From assembly GCA_030529085.1 (NCBI GenBank), contig JAUMXM010000003.1, positions 26,640 through 68,940 of the forward strand: 42,301 nucleotides of DNA. The letters are read 5' to 3'. The stretch is from Rikenellaceae bacterium (lineage in GTDB: Bacteria > Bacteroidota > Bacteroidia > Bacteroidales > Rikenellaceae). How positions within the stretch are numbered: the stretch's first letter is position 1; each line of letters starts with the position of its first letter. The translations under genes were made by a program, and so were the position numbers. Positions 1 through 7,811 of this stretch are shown piece after piece. The notes beneath the pieces were generated by a model, which was given only the letters and a program-made list of their open reading frames with translations, was not told where the DNA came from and did no database searches.

Positions 1-959
1 TCGCCCTGCCACTTCTTCCAGGCGTTGGCGATGTTGGCGTGCTTGGCGGCGTATTGGATGCGGATCTTGGGGTCGGCAGCCTGGGCCTTGCCGATGATCT
101 CGAGGCGGCGCGTGCGCAGGTCGATCTTCATCGGGTCGGAGCGGTGCTGTACATACTTCACGGCCGCCGAGGTGATGTACTGCTGCGTGTTGCCCGGGAA
201 GCCGTAGATCATCGTGAAGTCACCCTCCTCGATACCCTTGGTCGAGACCTTGAAGCGGCGTTTCGGAGTGTAGGGCACGTTGTCGGCCGAGTAGGCGGCA
301 GGCTCGTTGTTCTGGTCAGCATAGATGCGGAAGAGCGAGAAGTCGCCCGTGTGGCGCGGCCAGATCCAGTTGTCGGTATCGCCACCAAACTTGCCGATCG
401 ACGAGGGGGGCGCACCCACCAGGCGTACGTCGTCGTACTGCTGGTAGAGGAAGAGGAACTGCTGGTTGCCGTAGTACATCTGCTCGATCGAGGCGCGGTA
501 GTTCTTACCCTCCTTTTCCGCCTCGGCGATGATCGCCTTGGGCTCCTCGCCCGCCGCGATGCGGTCGGTCACCTCCTCCATGCGGATCAGGATGCGCACC
601 CAAAGCCCCTCGTTGGGGAGCTCCTCTTGGCGGTTGCGGGCCCAGAAGCCGTTGGTGAGGTAGTCGTGCTCGATGGACGAGTGGTACTGGATGGCGTCGT
701 AGCCGCAGTGGTGGTTGGTGAGCACCAAGCCCTCCTCCGAGACAATTTCGCCCGTACAGAAACCGCCAAAGAGCACCACGGCATCCTTCATCGAGGCCTT
801 GTTGATGCTGTAGATATCCTCGGTCGTGAGTTTAAAACCTTTCGAGCACATATCCTTGATGCGCGACGAGATGAGGCTCGGGAGCCACATACCCTCATCG
901 GCGGCGGCAGGCAACAGCACCGCAACGGCCAACAGCAGGGTCAGTAATTGTTTCTTCAT
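1..959 (-). CDS. S46 family dipeptidyl-peptidase (DPP7/DPP11-like), C-terminus cut off by window
   Basis: N-terminal 319 residues of a secreted serine dipeptidyl-peptidase that removes dipeptides from oligopeptides in the periplasm, a hallmark of peptide-using Bacteroidales. A signal peptide (MKKQLLTLLLAVAVLLPAAA) precedes the mature start. The catalytic-histidine motif TNHHCGYDAI is at about residues 81-90, and GGDTDNWIWPRHTGDFSLFRIYA at about 192-214 is typical of the family. The Asp near residue 226 lies 142 residues after His84, the same offset I recall for His85/Asp227 of DPP11. The catalytic Ser and the S1-pocket residue that separates DPP7 from DPP11 lie beyond the window, so specificity is open. 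The ATG is 1 bp downstream of the maf stop, so it is probably the last gene of the trmD-lpxB-maf run. Confidence 0.93.
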   Translation of the reverse strand, partial: MKKQLLTLLLAVAVLLPAAADEGMWLPSLISSRIKDMCSKGFKLTTEDIYSINKASMKDAVVLFGGFCTGEIVSEEGLVLTNHHCGYDAIQYHSSIEHDYLTNGFWARNRQEELPNEGLWVRILIRMEEVTDRIAAGEEPKAIIAEAEKEGKNYRASIEQMYYGNQQFLFLYQQYDDVRLVGAPPSSIGKFGGDTDNWIWPRHTGDFSLFRIYADQNNEPAAYSADNVPYTPKRRFKVSTKGIEEGDFTMIYGFPGNTQQYITSAAVKYVQHRSDPMKIDLRTRRLEIIGKAQAADPKIRIQYAAKHANIANAWKKWQG

Positions 960-960
960 A

Positions 961-1560
961 CTATGCTTCGTTTATAAATTTTTCCAATTCGACGTAGAGT
1001 TTTTGGATCGGGAGCCCCATCACGTTGTAGAAGGAGCCGTCGATGCGCTCGATACCCACATAGCCGATCCACTCCTGAATGCCGTAGGAGCCCGCCTTGT
1101 CGTAGGGACGGTAGGTGTCGATGTAGTGGGCGATCTCCTCCACGCTCAAGGGGCGAAACCAGACATCGCTTCGCGCTGCAAAGGTGTGGGTGCGGGCCTG
1201 GTCGCGGAGCGTGACCCCCGTGATGACCGTGTGGCGGTTGCCCGAGAGGCGCTTCAGCATCTCGATCGCCTCGCCTCGGTCATGGGGCTTACCGAGCACC
1301 TCCCCCTCGAGGATGACCACCGTGTCGGCCGTCAGAAGGATATCTTGCGCTCCGAGCGGTTCGGGGTAGGCCTCGCTCTTGAGGCGCGAGAGGTAGGCGG
1401 GTACCTCCTCGGCCGTCAAGCCTTCGGGGAAGGACTCCTCGCAGTCGTATTTGGCCGTCAGCGTGAAGGGGATGCCGCACCCTGCAATCAGCTCCCGACG
1501 GCGGGGCGATTGCGAGGCCAGAAGCAGGCGATAGGGGGCTAACTTTTCGTGTAAGAGCAT
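961..1560 (-). CDS. maf: Maf-like nucleotide pyrophosphatase
   Basis: Maf/YhdE-type nucleoside triphosphate pyrophosphatase (199 aa), thought to hydrolyse dTTP, UTP or modified nucleotides and so clean the nucleotide pool; homologues affect septum formation. The diagnostic N-terminal loop LLLASQSPRRRELI (about residues 12-25) and the TADTVV aspartate motif are present, and the length is normal. An upstream TTG in frame at 1575 would add five residues and overlap the previous gene by 14 bp. I prefer the ATG at 1560, which leaves 1 bp to the FAH-family stop. One base also separates its own stop from the S46 peptidase start, which suggests translational coupling through FAH-maf-S46. Confidence 0.93.
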   Translation of the reverse strand: MLLHEKLAPYRLLLASQSPRRRELIAGCGIPFTLTAKYDCEESFPEGLTAEEVPAYLSRLKSEAYPEPLGAQDILLTADTVVILEGEVLGKPHDRGEAIEMLKRLSGNRHTVITGVTLRDQARTHTFAARSDVWFRPLSVEEIAHYIDTYRPYDKAGSYGIQEWIGYVGIERIDGSFYNVMGLPIQKLYVELEKFINEA

Positions 1561-1561
1561 A

Positions 1562-2191
1562 TTAGCGGATGTCAAAGTTTAACAACTCCTCGCCGCCGAG
1601 CGTGGCGCACAGGTTGTCGCCGGCCGTCACCTTGCCGACCCCCGCAGGTGTTCCCGTGAAGATCAAATCGCCCATGCGCAGCATCACGAAGCGTGAGACG
1701 TGGGCGATGAGCTGATCGACGCTCCAGAGCATCTCTTTCGTCTCGCCGATTTGGCGCTTCTCGCCGTTGAGCTCCAGCTCGAAGTGGAGGTTTTGCACAT
1801 CTCCACCCAGCTCGGCGAGGGGAATAAAGCGGGGGGCAATGGCTGCCGAGTAGTCGAACGACTTGCAGCACTCCCAGGGGAGTCCCTCGGCAATCGCCTT
1901 GCGTTGCAGGTCGCGGGCCGTGAAGTCGATGCCCAGACCCACCTCGTCGTAGTAGCGGTGGGCGAAGCGCTCCTCGATGCAGCGGCCCACGCGGTTGATC
2001 TTTACCACCAGCTCGCACTCGTAGTGAATCTCGTTCGAGAACGAGGGGATGTAGAAGGGGTCGTTGTTGCGCAGCAGCGCCGTGTCGGGCTTCATAAAGA
2101 AGAGGGGCTCGTCAGGACGCTTGCCACCGCCACCCAGATCCTTCTCCTGGATGTGGTCGTTGTAGTTGCGGCCTATGCAGATGATTTTCAT
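1562..2191 (-). CDS. Fumarylacetoacetate hydrolase family protein
   Basis: Short single-domain FAH-family enzyme (209 aa). Family members are Mg2+-dependent hydrolases or decarboxylases acting on 2-oxo/1,3-dicarbonyl acids, such as acylpyruvases, oxaloacetate decarboxylases and late steps of aromatic degradation. The metal-binding HYECEL motif (residues 56-61), GLGIDFTARDLQ, KSFDYSAAI and TGTPAGVG near the C-terminus are all visible. No aromatic-degradation genes are nearby, so an acylpyruvase-like or oxaloacetate-decarboxylase-like housekeeping role is the better guess, but the substrate cannot be told. It starts 28 bp after the lpxB stop, in an apparent operon. Confidence 0.92.
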   Translation of the reverse strand: MKIICIGRNYNDHIQEKDLGGGGKRPDEPLFFMKPDTALLRNNDPFYIPSFSNEIHYECELVVKINRVGRCIEERFAHRYYDEVGLGIDFTARDLQRKAIAEGLPWECCKSFDYSAAIAPRFIPLAELGGDVQNLHFELELNGEKRQIGETKEMLWSVDQLIAHVSRFVMLRMGDLIFTGTPAGVGKVTAGDNLCATLGGEELLNFDIR

Positions 2192-2219
2192 TTCGTTCGT
2201 TTGTTTTTGCTTAGGGGTG

Positions 2220-3353
2220 TTATTTCTCCTTGCTCAGGGTCTCGACCATCGCTTCAGCAAAGCGGTCGCTGGCTCCGGCACCGCCGATGATGTTTTGCAG
2301 CTCCTTAAAGTCGTCGAGCATCTTTTGACGCTTCGCACCGCCGGGGAGGATGGCGCGAAGCTCCTCTTCGGCAGCCGCCATATCGACCTTGTGGCAGACA
2401 ATCTCCTTGACCGCCTCACGCTGAAGGTTGATATTAACCAACGAAACGAAAGGGATCTTTAGTACGTATGGGCGCAGCACCTCGTAAAGCTTCGGGATGC
2501 GGTAGAGGACAATCTCGGGGATTCCCATCAAGGCCGTTTCGAGGGTTGCCGTTCCCGAGGTGACGATCGCCGCCTCGCTGTGGGTGAGGGTCTGCTGGGT
2601 CTGCTCCACGAGGTAGCGCACATCGGAGCCCTGCAAGAGGCTCTCGTAGAGCGTGCGATCGAGCCAGGGCACCGCCGTGACGATGAATTGGTAGTCGGGG
2701 AGTCGCTTCGAGAGGGCCACCATGTCGGGCAGGTTGGCGCGAATCTCATTCACGCGGCTGCCGGCTACCAGCGCTACAATTGGGCGGTTGTCGAGGTTAT
2801 TCTTTCGGAGAAACTCCTCGCGCGAGATCATCCCCTGTCGGCGTGCCTCGATATCGTCCGCGAGGGGGTTGCCGCAGAAGGTGGTCTCGATGCCGAACTT
2901 ACCGAACCAGGCAGTCTCGAAGGGGAAGATGATGTAGAGGCTATCGACATATTTTTTGAGCTGCTTCACGCGGTGCTCCTTCCAGGCCCACGCCTTGGGG
3001 GCGATGTAGTAGAAGGTCTTGATACCCTGCTTCTTGGTCCACTTGGCAATCTTGAGGTTGAAGCCCGGGTAGTCGATGAGAATCACCACATCGGGGTTAT
3101 AGGCGGCGATGTCGGCCTTGCACTCGGCCATCTGACGACCGATCGTGCGGAGGTTCATCAGCACATTCACAAAACCGAAAAACGAGGTCTCGCGGTAGTG
3201 CTTCACGAGGTTCTCGCAGCCTGCAGCCTCGGCCATCAAATCACCGCCCCAGAAGCGGAATTGCGCCTCCGAGTCGGCTTTTTTCAGCCCTTCGATCAGC
3301 TTTGAGCCGTGCAGGTCGCCCGAAGGCTCGCCCACGATGAGGTAGTAGCGCAT
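2220..3353 (-). CDS. lpxB: Lipid-A-disaccharide synthase
   Basis: GT19 enzyme (377 aa) that joins UDP-2,3-diacylglucosamine and lipid X into the lipid A disaccharide at the inner face of the cytoplasmic membrane. The N-terminal GEPSGDLHGSKLI (residues 8-20) is the LpxB signature, and later segments such as FYYIAPKAWAWKEHRVKQLKKY, CGNPLADDI and ALVAGSRVNEI are characteristic. Length is normal. The start ATG at 3353 follows a 64-bp gap after trmD that holds a 10-bp-period repeat. Its presence shows a lipid A-bearing outer membrane. Confidence 0.97.
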   Translation of the reverse strand: MRYYLIVGEPSGDLHGSKLIEGLKKADSEAQFRFWGGDLMAEAAGCENLVKHYRETSFFGFVNVLMNLRTIGRQMAECKADIAAYNPDVVILIDYPGFNLKIAKWTKKQGIKTFYYIAPKAWAWKEHRVKQLKKYVDSLYIIFPFETAWFGKFGIETTFCGNPLADDIEARRQGMISREEFLRKNNLDNRPIVALVAGSRVNEIRANLPDMVALSKRLPDYQFIVTAVPWLDRTLYESLLQGSDVRYLVEQTQQTLTHSEAAIVTSGTATLETALMGIPEIVLYRIPKLYEVLRPYVLKIPFVSLVNINLQREAVKEIVCHKVDMAAAEEELRAILPGGAKRQKMLDDFKELQNIIGGAGASDRFAEAMVETLSKEK

Positions 3354-3367
3354 AAAATAGGGGGAGT

Positions 3368-3397
3368 TATAGGTAATTAAGGGGTACTAAAGGTTTT
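3368..3397. repeat. 10-bp-period TAWRGG repeat, three units
   Basis: Between trmD and lpxB three related decamers lie exactly 10 bp apart: TATAGGTAAT (3368), TAAGGGGTAC (3378) and TAAAGGTTTT (3388). The same pattern occurs at 7076-7147, 14357-14386 and 20022-20070. Function unknown; it lies 21-50 bp beyond the trmD stop. Confidence 0.6.
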
Positions 3398-3417
3398 GCT
3401 CCTCTGCTTAACTTTGA

Positions 3418-4095
3418 TTACTCGCCGAGCAGGTCGGGGCGCAGGGCCTTGGTGCGCTCGTAGGCCATGTTCTCCTGCCACTTCTCGATCTCGGCAAAGT
3501 TGCCCGAGAGCAGCACATCGGGTACGTGCCAGCCGCGGAACTCCGCCGGGCGGGTATAGACCGGAGGTGCCAGCAGGTCGTCCTGGAAGCAATCCGTGAG
3601 GGCCGAAGCCTCGTCGCCAATGGCGCCCGGCACGAGGCGTACGACCGAGTCGGTGATGATGCAGGCGGCCAGCTCGCCACCCGTCAGCACATAGTCGCCG
3701 ATCGAGATCTCGCGCGTGATGAGGTGCTCGCGGATGCGGTGGTCGATCCCCTTGTAGTGGCCGCAGAGGATGATGATATTCTCGCACATCGAGAGGCGGT
3801 TGGCCTCGTGTTGGTTGTAGCGAATGCCGTCGGGCGAGGTGTAGATGATCTCGTCGTAGTGGCGCTCGGACTGGAGGTGCTCGACAAGCTCAAAGACGGG
3901 CTCGCACTTCATCACCATCCCCGCCTCGCCTCCAAAGGGGTAGTCGTCGGTGGTCTTGCGCTTGTCGTGGGCCCAATCGTGGAGGTTGTGCACCACGATC
4001 TCCACGAGTCCCTTCTCTTGGGCGCGCTTGAGGATCGATTCGTTGAGCGGCGATGCCATCAGGTCGGGCACCGAGGAGATAATATCGATACGCAT
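3418..4095 (-). CDS. trmD: tRNA (guanine37-N1)-methyltransferase
   Basis: SPOUT-class methyltransferase (225 aa) that makes m1G37 next to the anticodon and prevents +1 frameshifting. It works as a dimer with a trefoil-knot SAM site. Recognised by [15 protein letters not shown] (about 52-66), [15 protein letters not shown], the knot segment [15 protein letters not shown] (about 150-164) and the C-terminal [16 protein letters not shown]. It starts 6 bp after the stop of the MBL hydrolase gene, so the two are likely co-transcribed. It is not next to rpsP/rimM/rplS as in many bacteria. Confidence 0.97.
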   Translation of the reverse strand: MRIDIISSVPDLMASPLNESILKRAQEKGLVEIVVHNLHDWAHDKRKTTDDYPFGGEAGMVMKCEPVFELVEHLQSERHYDEIIYTSPDGIRYNQHEANRLSMCENIIILCGHYKGIDHRIREHLITREISIGDYVLTGGELAACIITDSVVRLVPGAIGDEASALTDCFQDDLLAPPVYTRPAEFRGWHVPDVLLSGNFAEIEKWQENMAYERTKALRPDLLGE

Positions 4096-4101
4096 AGTCG
4101 A

Positions 4102-4770
4102 TTAGTTCTTGTAGTTAATTTGGTCCTGCAATGCCTCGACAACAAAGGGGTTGTAGATCGACTCGTGGCCGATGGTCGAAGATTGGGCGTGGCCGGGGTA
4201 GATTTTTACCTCGTCGCCCAGCTTGAGGAGCGAACCCAGAATCGAGCGCATCAGGGTCGGGTAGTCGCCCCCCTCGAGGTCGGTGCGGCCAATCGACTCG
4301 CAGAAGAGCGTGTCGCCCGTGAAGGCCACCTTCGTGTTGGGCTCGAAGAGGGTCGCGCCGCCCGGCGTATGGCCCGGGGTGGGGATCACCTGCAGGGTGG
4401 TTGTGCCGAAGCGGATCTCGCTTTCGGTTGCCAGGTCGATGTCGATCGAGGGCATGTCGTGGGTCGGAATGCCGTAGATGTTGCCTTGAGCAGCCGCGCC
4501 ATCCAGCAGGTATTGATCCTTCGTTGAGCAGGCGAAGGGGATTGCGTAGCGGCGCTTGAGGTGGTTTACACCCAGCACGTGGTCGAAGTGACCGTGCGTA
4601 TTGACAGCCACAACGGGCTTGAGTTGATGCTCGAGGATAAAGTTATCGAGGGCCGCATGTTCGGCAGCCGTCGAGTTGCCGGCGTCGATGATGGCGCACT
4701 CGGAAGTTTCGTCCCAGAGGAGGTAAGTATTCTCCCCAATGGGGTTGAAAGTTAAGGATGCAATCTTCAT
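4102..4770 (-). CDS. MBL-fold metallo-hydrolase (glyoxalase II-like)
   Basis: Metallo-beta-lactamase-fold hydrolase (222 aa) of the hydroxyacylglutathione-hydrolase-like group; such proteins use two zinc or iron ions to cleave thioesters or related bonds. The metal ligands are visible in VNTHGHFDHVLG (HxHxDH, about residues 57-68), PTPGHTPGG, FTGDTLF and the C-terminal YPGHA. The substrate is unknown; without evidence for glutathione use a true glyoxalase II role is doubtful. It is the first gene of a minus-strand run reaching the S46 peptidase. A TATCTTTG box (minus strand, 4794-4787) lies 16 bp upstream of its ATG. Confidence 0.9.
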   Translation of the reverse strand: MKIASLTFNPIGENTYLLWDETSECAIIDAGNSTAAEHAALDNFILEHQLKPVVAVNTHGHFDHVLGVNHLKRRYAIPFACSTKDQYLLDGAAAQGNIYGIPTHDMPSIDIDLATESEIRFGTTTLQVIPTPGHTPGGATLFEPNTKVAFTGDTLFCESIGRTDLEGGDYPTLMRSILGSLLKLGDEVKIYPGHAQSSTIGHESIYNPFVVEALQDQINYKN

Positions 4771-4780
4771 AGAGAACGAT

Positions 4781-4815
4781 TTTTGACAAAGATAGGTAAA
4801 TTTTAGTTATCTTTG
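4781..4815. promoter_or_regulatory. Divergent promoters for rlmD (+) and the MBL hydrolase gene (-)
   Basis: Plus strand: TTTG (4782-4785), a 22-bp gap, then TATCTTTG (4808-4815) match the Bacteroidetes -33/-7 promoter, with the rlmD ATG 18 bp further on. Minus strand: the mirror copy CAAAGATA (4787-4794) is a -7 box for the MBL hydrolase gene. The two -7 boxes face outward across a 13-bp core, the same spacing as at 7779-7807. Confidence 0.7.
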
Positions 4816-4833
4816 CCCTCAAAGATTGAAATT

Positions 4834-6249
4834 ATGGCAAGAAAGAAGAATAACTACCCTCTTTTAGAGGGTCTTGAAATTACGACGCTCGCTGCCGAGG
4901 GTAAAGCAATGGGTCGCTGGAACGAACAGGTGGTCTTCGTGCCGATGACCGTTCCGGGCGATGTGGTCGATGTGCAGATTCGCCAAAAACGCCGCCGTTT
5001 TATGGAGGGCTATGTGGTCAACTATGTGAAGCGCTCACCCCTGCGTGCCGAGCCCTTCTGCGCCCACTTCGGGATTTGTGGCGGCTGTAAGTGGCAGAAC
5101 CTCCCCTACGAGGAGCAGCTCCGCTTCAAAACCGAGCAGGTGAGCGACCAGCTGCGCCGCATCGGTAAGGTCGAGCTGCCCGAGATTCGCCCCTGCCTCG
5201 CCTCTGCCGAGACGAGCTACTACCGCAACAAGCTCGAATTTACCTTCGCCGACCGCCGCTGGCTCACCTTCGAGGAGGTCGCTTCGGGGGCCGATCTGGA
5301 GCACAGCCCCGCCCTCGGATTCCACATCCCGGGCATGTTTGATAAGGTGCTCGACATCGATCACTGCCACTTGCAGGCCGAGCCGTCGAATGGTATTCGT
5401 CAGGCTGTCAAGCAGTTCTGCATCGAGAACGGCTACACCTTCCACAACGCTCGCGCCCACGAGGGTCTGATGCGCAATATCACGATCCGCACCGCCTCGA
5501 CGGGTGAGGTGATGGTCATCGTGGTCTTCAATGCCGACGAGCGTGAGCGCATCACCGCGTTGCTCGATCACCTCGCGGCGAAGTTCCCCGAGATCACCTC
5601 GCTGAACTACATCGTCAATGAGAAGTGGAACGACTCGACGGGCGACCTGGATGTCATCTGCTACCGCGGCAAGGACCACATCATCGAGGAGATGGAGGGC
5701 TTGCAGTTCAAGGTGGGCCCCAAGAGCTTCTACCAGACCAACTCGAAGCAGGCCTACGAGCTCTACAAAGTAGCACGCGATTTTGCCGACCTGAAGGCCG
5801 AGGATACCCTCTACGACCTCTACACGGGTACGGGTACGATTGCCAACTTCTGCGCCCGTCAGTGCAAGAAGGTGGTCGGCATCGAGTATGTGGCCGAGGC
5901 TATCGAGGATGCAAAAGTGAATTCGGCTGCCAACAACATCGAGAACACGAGCTTCTATGCCGGCGATATGAAGCATGTCTTGAGCGACCGTTTCGTCGCC
6001 GAGAACGGCCACCCCGACGTGATTATCCTCGACCCGCCCCGCGCCGGTGTCGATGAGCCTGTCTTGGAGGTGATTCTGCGTGCAGCCCCCGAGCGTATCG
6101 TCTATGTGAGCTGCAACCCCGCGACCCAGGCGCGCGACTTGGCAATTCTGGATGCCGACTACAAGGTGGTTGCCGTGCAGCCGGTCGATATGTTCCCCCA
6201 CACCCACCATGTGGAGAATGTGGTGAAGCTCATCCGTCGCGAGAAATAG
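4834..6249 (+). CDS. rlmD: 23S rRNA (uracil-C5)-methyltransferase RlmD
   Basis: SAM-dependent enzyme (471 aa) forming m5U in 23S rRNA (U1939 in E. coli numbering), with an N-terminal TRAM RNA-binding domain (about 8-65). The [4Fe-4S] cysteines are Cys76, Cys82, Cys85 (in CAHFGICGGCKWQ) and Cys178. The SAM motif LYTGTGTIANF, LDPPRAGVD and the catalytic-cysteine motif VSCNPATQARDL follow in the usual order. The reading frame is open upstream to 4813, but the ATG at 4834 is preferred because the -7 box ends at 4815. Transcription ends at the hairpin at 6250. A generic RlmCD-type name would also fit; assignment of U1939 is by homology. Confidence 0.94.
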   Translation: MARKKNNYPLLEGLEITTLAAEGKAMGRWNEQVVFVPMTVPGDVVDVQIRQKRRRFMEGYVVNYVKRSPLRAEPFCAHFGICGGCKWQNLPYEEQLRFKTEQVSDQLRRIGKVELPEIRPCLASAETSYYRNKLEFTFADRRWLTFEEVASGADLEHSPALGFHIPGMFDKVLDIDHCHLQAEPSNGIRQAVKQFCIENGYTFHNARAHEGLMRNITIRTASTGEVMVIVVFNADERERITALLDHLAAKFPEITSLNYIVNEKWNDSTGDLDVICYRGKDHIIEEMEGLQFKVGPKSFYQTNSKQAYELYKVARDFADLKAEDTLYDLYTGTGTIANFCARQCKKVVGIEYVAEAIEDAKVNSAANNIENTSFYAGDMKHVLSDRFVAENGHPDVIILDPPRAGVDEPVLEVILRAAPERIVYVSCNPATQARDLAILDADYKVVAVQPVDMFPHTHHVENVVKLIRREK

Positions 6250-6283
6250 AAAAAAGGGTGTCCCAAAACGGACACCCTTTTTT
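6250..6283. terminator. Two-way terminator between rlmD and the SIMPL gene
   Basis: AAAAAAGGGTGTCC pairs perfectly with GGACACCCTTTTTT around a 6-base loop (CAAAAC). The A/T flanks give a U-tract in both directions, so it can serve both convergent genes. Confidence 0.9.
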
Positions 6284-6298
6284 GTTGTTGCTTGGCCT

Positions 6299-6994
6299 CT
6301 ACTCGAGGACAAATTTCGCTTGCACGCGGTGTTGGAGCTTGATGGTTTGGAACTCCAGCCCCTCCTCTGCAACTGCCTCGTCGAACGAGAGCGAATCCTC
6401 CATCACGCCGCGCGCCTTGATGTTGGCCACGGCATAGGTGGTCCGCACGGGCGAGGACATGTCGTAGATCCAGAAGCACTTGCCGATCTTTTGGTCGATT
6501 GCCTCGGCAAGGGCACGGGCATTGTCGCGCGCAATGCGCATCGCCTCGGTGCGGGTCTCGGCCTTGAAGCGCTCGATCTCGCTGTGGGTCGTGCGGCTCA
6601 CAGTAACCTCCGAGATTCCCAGCCCGTCAAGAGCACGCCATACGCGCGCCACCTCGGCGGCCGACGAGAGTTTCAGCTCGTAGTTTGCACGCGCCAGGGC
6701 GTTGCCGCGCTTGAAGTAGGAGCTGGTGAGATCCAACATCTTGAGCTGCTCATCGGGCTTCACGCCCAGCTTTTTCAGTGTGGCGAGCATCTCGCGCTGC
6801 TGTTCATCGACCGAGATTTTCCCCTTCGAGTCGCGCTCGTTGATTGTAATCGAGAGGTAGATTTCGTTGGGCACAACCTCCTTTTCGGCTACGCCGCTCA
6901 CCTCCACATAGCTCGGGAAGGCCTCCGACTGCTGTGCCGAGGCTGTAAATAGGGTCATCGTGGCGAGCGCCAACAGGAACATCATCTTTTTCAT
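6299..6994 (-). CDS. SIMPL (DUF541) domain protein, secreted
   Basis: Periplasmic or surface protein (231 aa) of the SIMPL/DUF541 family, related to E. coli YggE, whose members are linked to oxidative-stress tolerance and a BP26-like channel-forming ring in Brucella; biochemical role unclear. A signal peptide MKKMMFLLALATMTLFTASA is followed by VEVSGVAEKEVVPNEIYLSI, the typical opening of the domain, and the C-terminal SVNIxA-like segment is replaced by TYAVANIKARG. The frame runs to a TTG at 7003, but the ATG at 6994 gives a proper signal peptide. It is convergent with rlmD and separated from the upstream flavin reductase by 150 bp of repeat-rich DNA. Confidence 0.88.
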   Translation of the reverse strand: MKKMMFLLALATMTLFTASAQQSEAFPSYVEVSGVAEKEVVPNEIYLSITINERDSKGKISVDEQQREMLATLKKLGVKPDEQLKMLDLTSSYFKRGNALARANYELKLSSAAEVARVWRALDGLGISEVTVSRTTHSEIERFKAETRTEAMRIARDNARALAEAIDQKIGKCFWIYDMSSPVRTTYAVANIKARGVMEDSLSFDEAVAEEGLEFQTIKLQHRVQAKFVLE

Positions 6995-7075
6995 GGCACA
7001 CAAAGTTTTGGTTCTTACCTACCTAACGCGAAAAGCGAGAGAAATAGTACATCTGTGGTTGGTTTTTGGGGGAGG

Positions 7076-7147
7076 TAAGGGTTGCTAAGGGTGATTAAGG
7101 GTTATAGGTCGTTATAGGGGCCCTTTAGTTCCCTTTAATTTCCCTTA
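7076..7147. repeat. Inverted arrays of the 10-bp-period TAARGG repeat
   Basis: On the plus strand, TAAGGGTTGC (7076), TAAGGGTGAT (7086) and TAAGGGTTAT (7096) are followed by TATAGGTCGT (7103) and TATAGGGG (7113). On the minus strand three more units read TAAAGGG from 7127, TAAAGGG from 7137 and TAAGGG from 7147, again spaced 10 bp. The last one includes the stop codon of the flavin reductase gene. The two arrays could fold into an imperfect hairpin and may act as its terminator. Confidence 0.65.
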
Positions 7148-7759
7148 GTCTCCTTTTGTCCTCTTCGCTCTTTCCTCTTGCCTCTTCTTCACCGCCGGTC
7201 GTTTTCTGACGCTCCAGCCGAAGGTGCCCAGCTGCTCGCCCAGCGTGTAGTAAGCCCCGTGCGAGTAGGCCATCAGGTCGGCCTTCTCGAGGTGGAATTT
7301 GCCCGTCTCGGGGTCGATATACTGCGGATCGACCTCCACGCCGACCACCTCGGCGATGAACATATCGTGCGAACCCAACTCCAAGACCTGCTTCACCTTA
7401 CACTCGATATTGACGGGCGATTCGGCCACGAGGGGTACCCCGACGTGGCGTGCAGGGGCGGCCGTGAGCCCCATCTCCTTGAATTTGTCGTAGTCGCGCC
7501 CCGAGCGTACGCCGCACCAATCGGTGGCGCGTGCCAGCTTGCGGGTCGTGAGGTTGATGACAAACTCCCCCGTGCGCATCAGCAGGGCGTGTGAGTGGCG
7601 CTCCTTGCGTACCGAGATGTAGCACATCGCGGGGTCGGAGCAGATCGTGCCCGTCCAGGCTACGGTGATGAGGTTATACTCCTCGCTGTCGCCGCAGCTT
7701 ACCAAAACGGCGGGCAGGGGGTAGATCAAAGTTCCGGGCTTGAAATCTTCGCGTTGCAT
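7145..7759 (-). CDS. Flavin reductase family protein (FMN-binding split barrel)
   Basis: Flavoredoxin/flavin-reductase-like protein (204 aa) expected to bind FMN and pass electrons from NAD(P)H or a redox partner. The fold is recognised from the N-terminal YPLPAVLVSCGD, LITVAWTGTICSDPAMCYISVRKERHS (about residues 31-57), GEFVINLTT and the C-terminal HGAYYTLGE. The last 25 residues are basic (RKRPAVKKRQEERAKRTKGD) and unlike the core, possibly a solvent-exposed tail. The stop codon forms the first unit of the repeat array that follows. Its promoter is the left half of the palindromic divergent promoter at 7779. Confidence 0.87.
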   Translation of the reverse strand: MQREDFKPGTLIYPLPAVLVSCGDSEEYNLITVAWTGTICSDPAMCYISVRKERHSHALLMRTGEFVINLTTRKLARATDWCGVRSGRDYDKFKEMGLTAAPARHVGVPLVAESPVNIECKVKQVLELGSHDMFIAEVVGVEVDPQYIDPETGKFHLEKADLMAYSHGAYYTLGEQLGTFGWSVRKRPAVKKRQEERAKRTKGD

Positions 7760-7778
7760 ATTGACGAATTTTGTAGGA

Positions 7779-7807
7779 CAAAGATAGCGATTTTTTTGCT
7801 ATCTTTG
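7779..7807. promoter_or_regulatory. Palindromic divergent promoter, flavin reductase (-) and xer (+)
   Basis: A perfect 10-bp inverted repeat, CAAAGATAGC (7779-7788) and GCTATCTTTG (7798-7807), around a 9-bp T-rich centre. Each arm is a TATCTTTG -7 box pointing outward. The xer ATG begins 4 bases after the right arm, which implies an almost leaderless message; the flavin reductase ATG is 19 bases beyond the left arm. The core between the two -7 boxes is 13 bp, as at 4787-4815. Confidence 0.7.
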
Positions 7808-7811
7808 CTCT

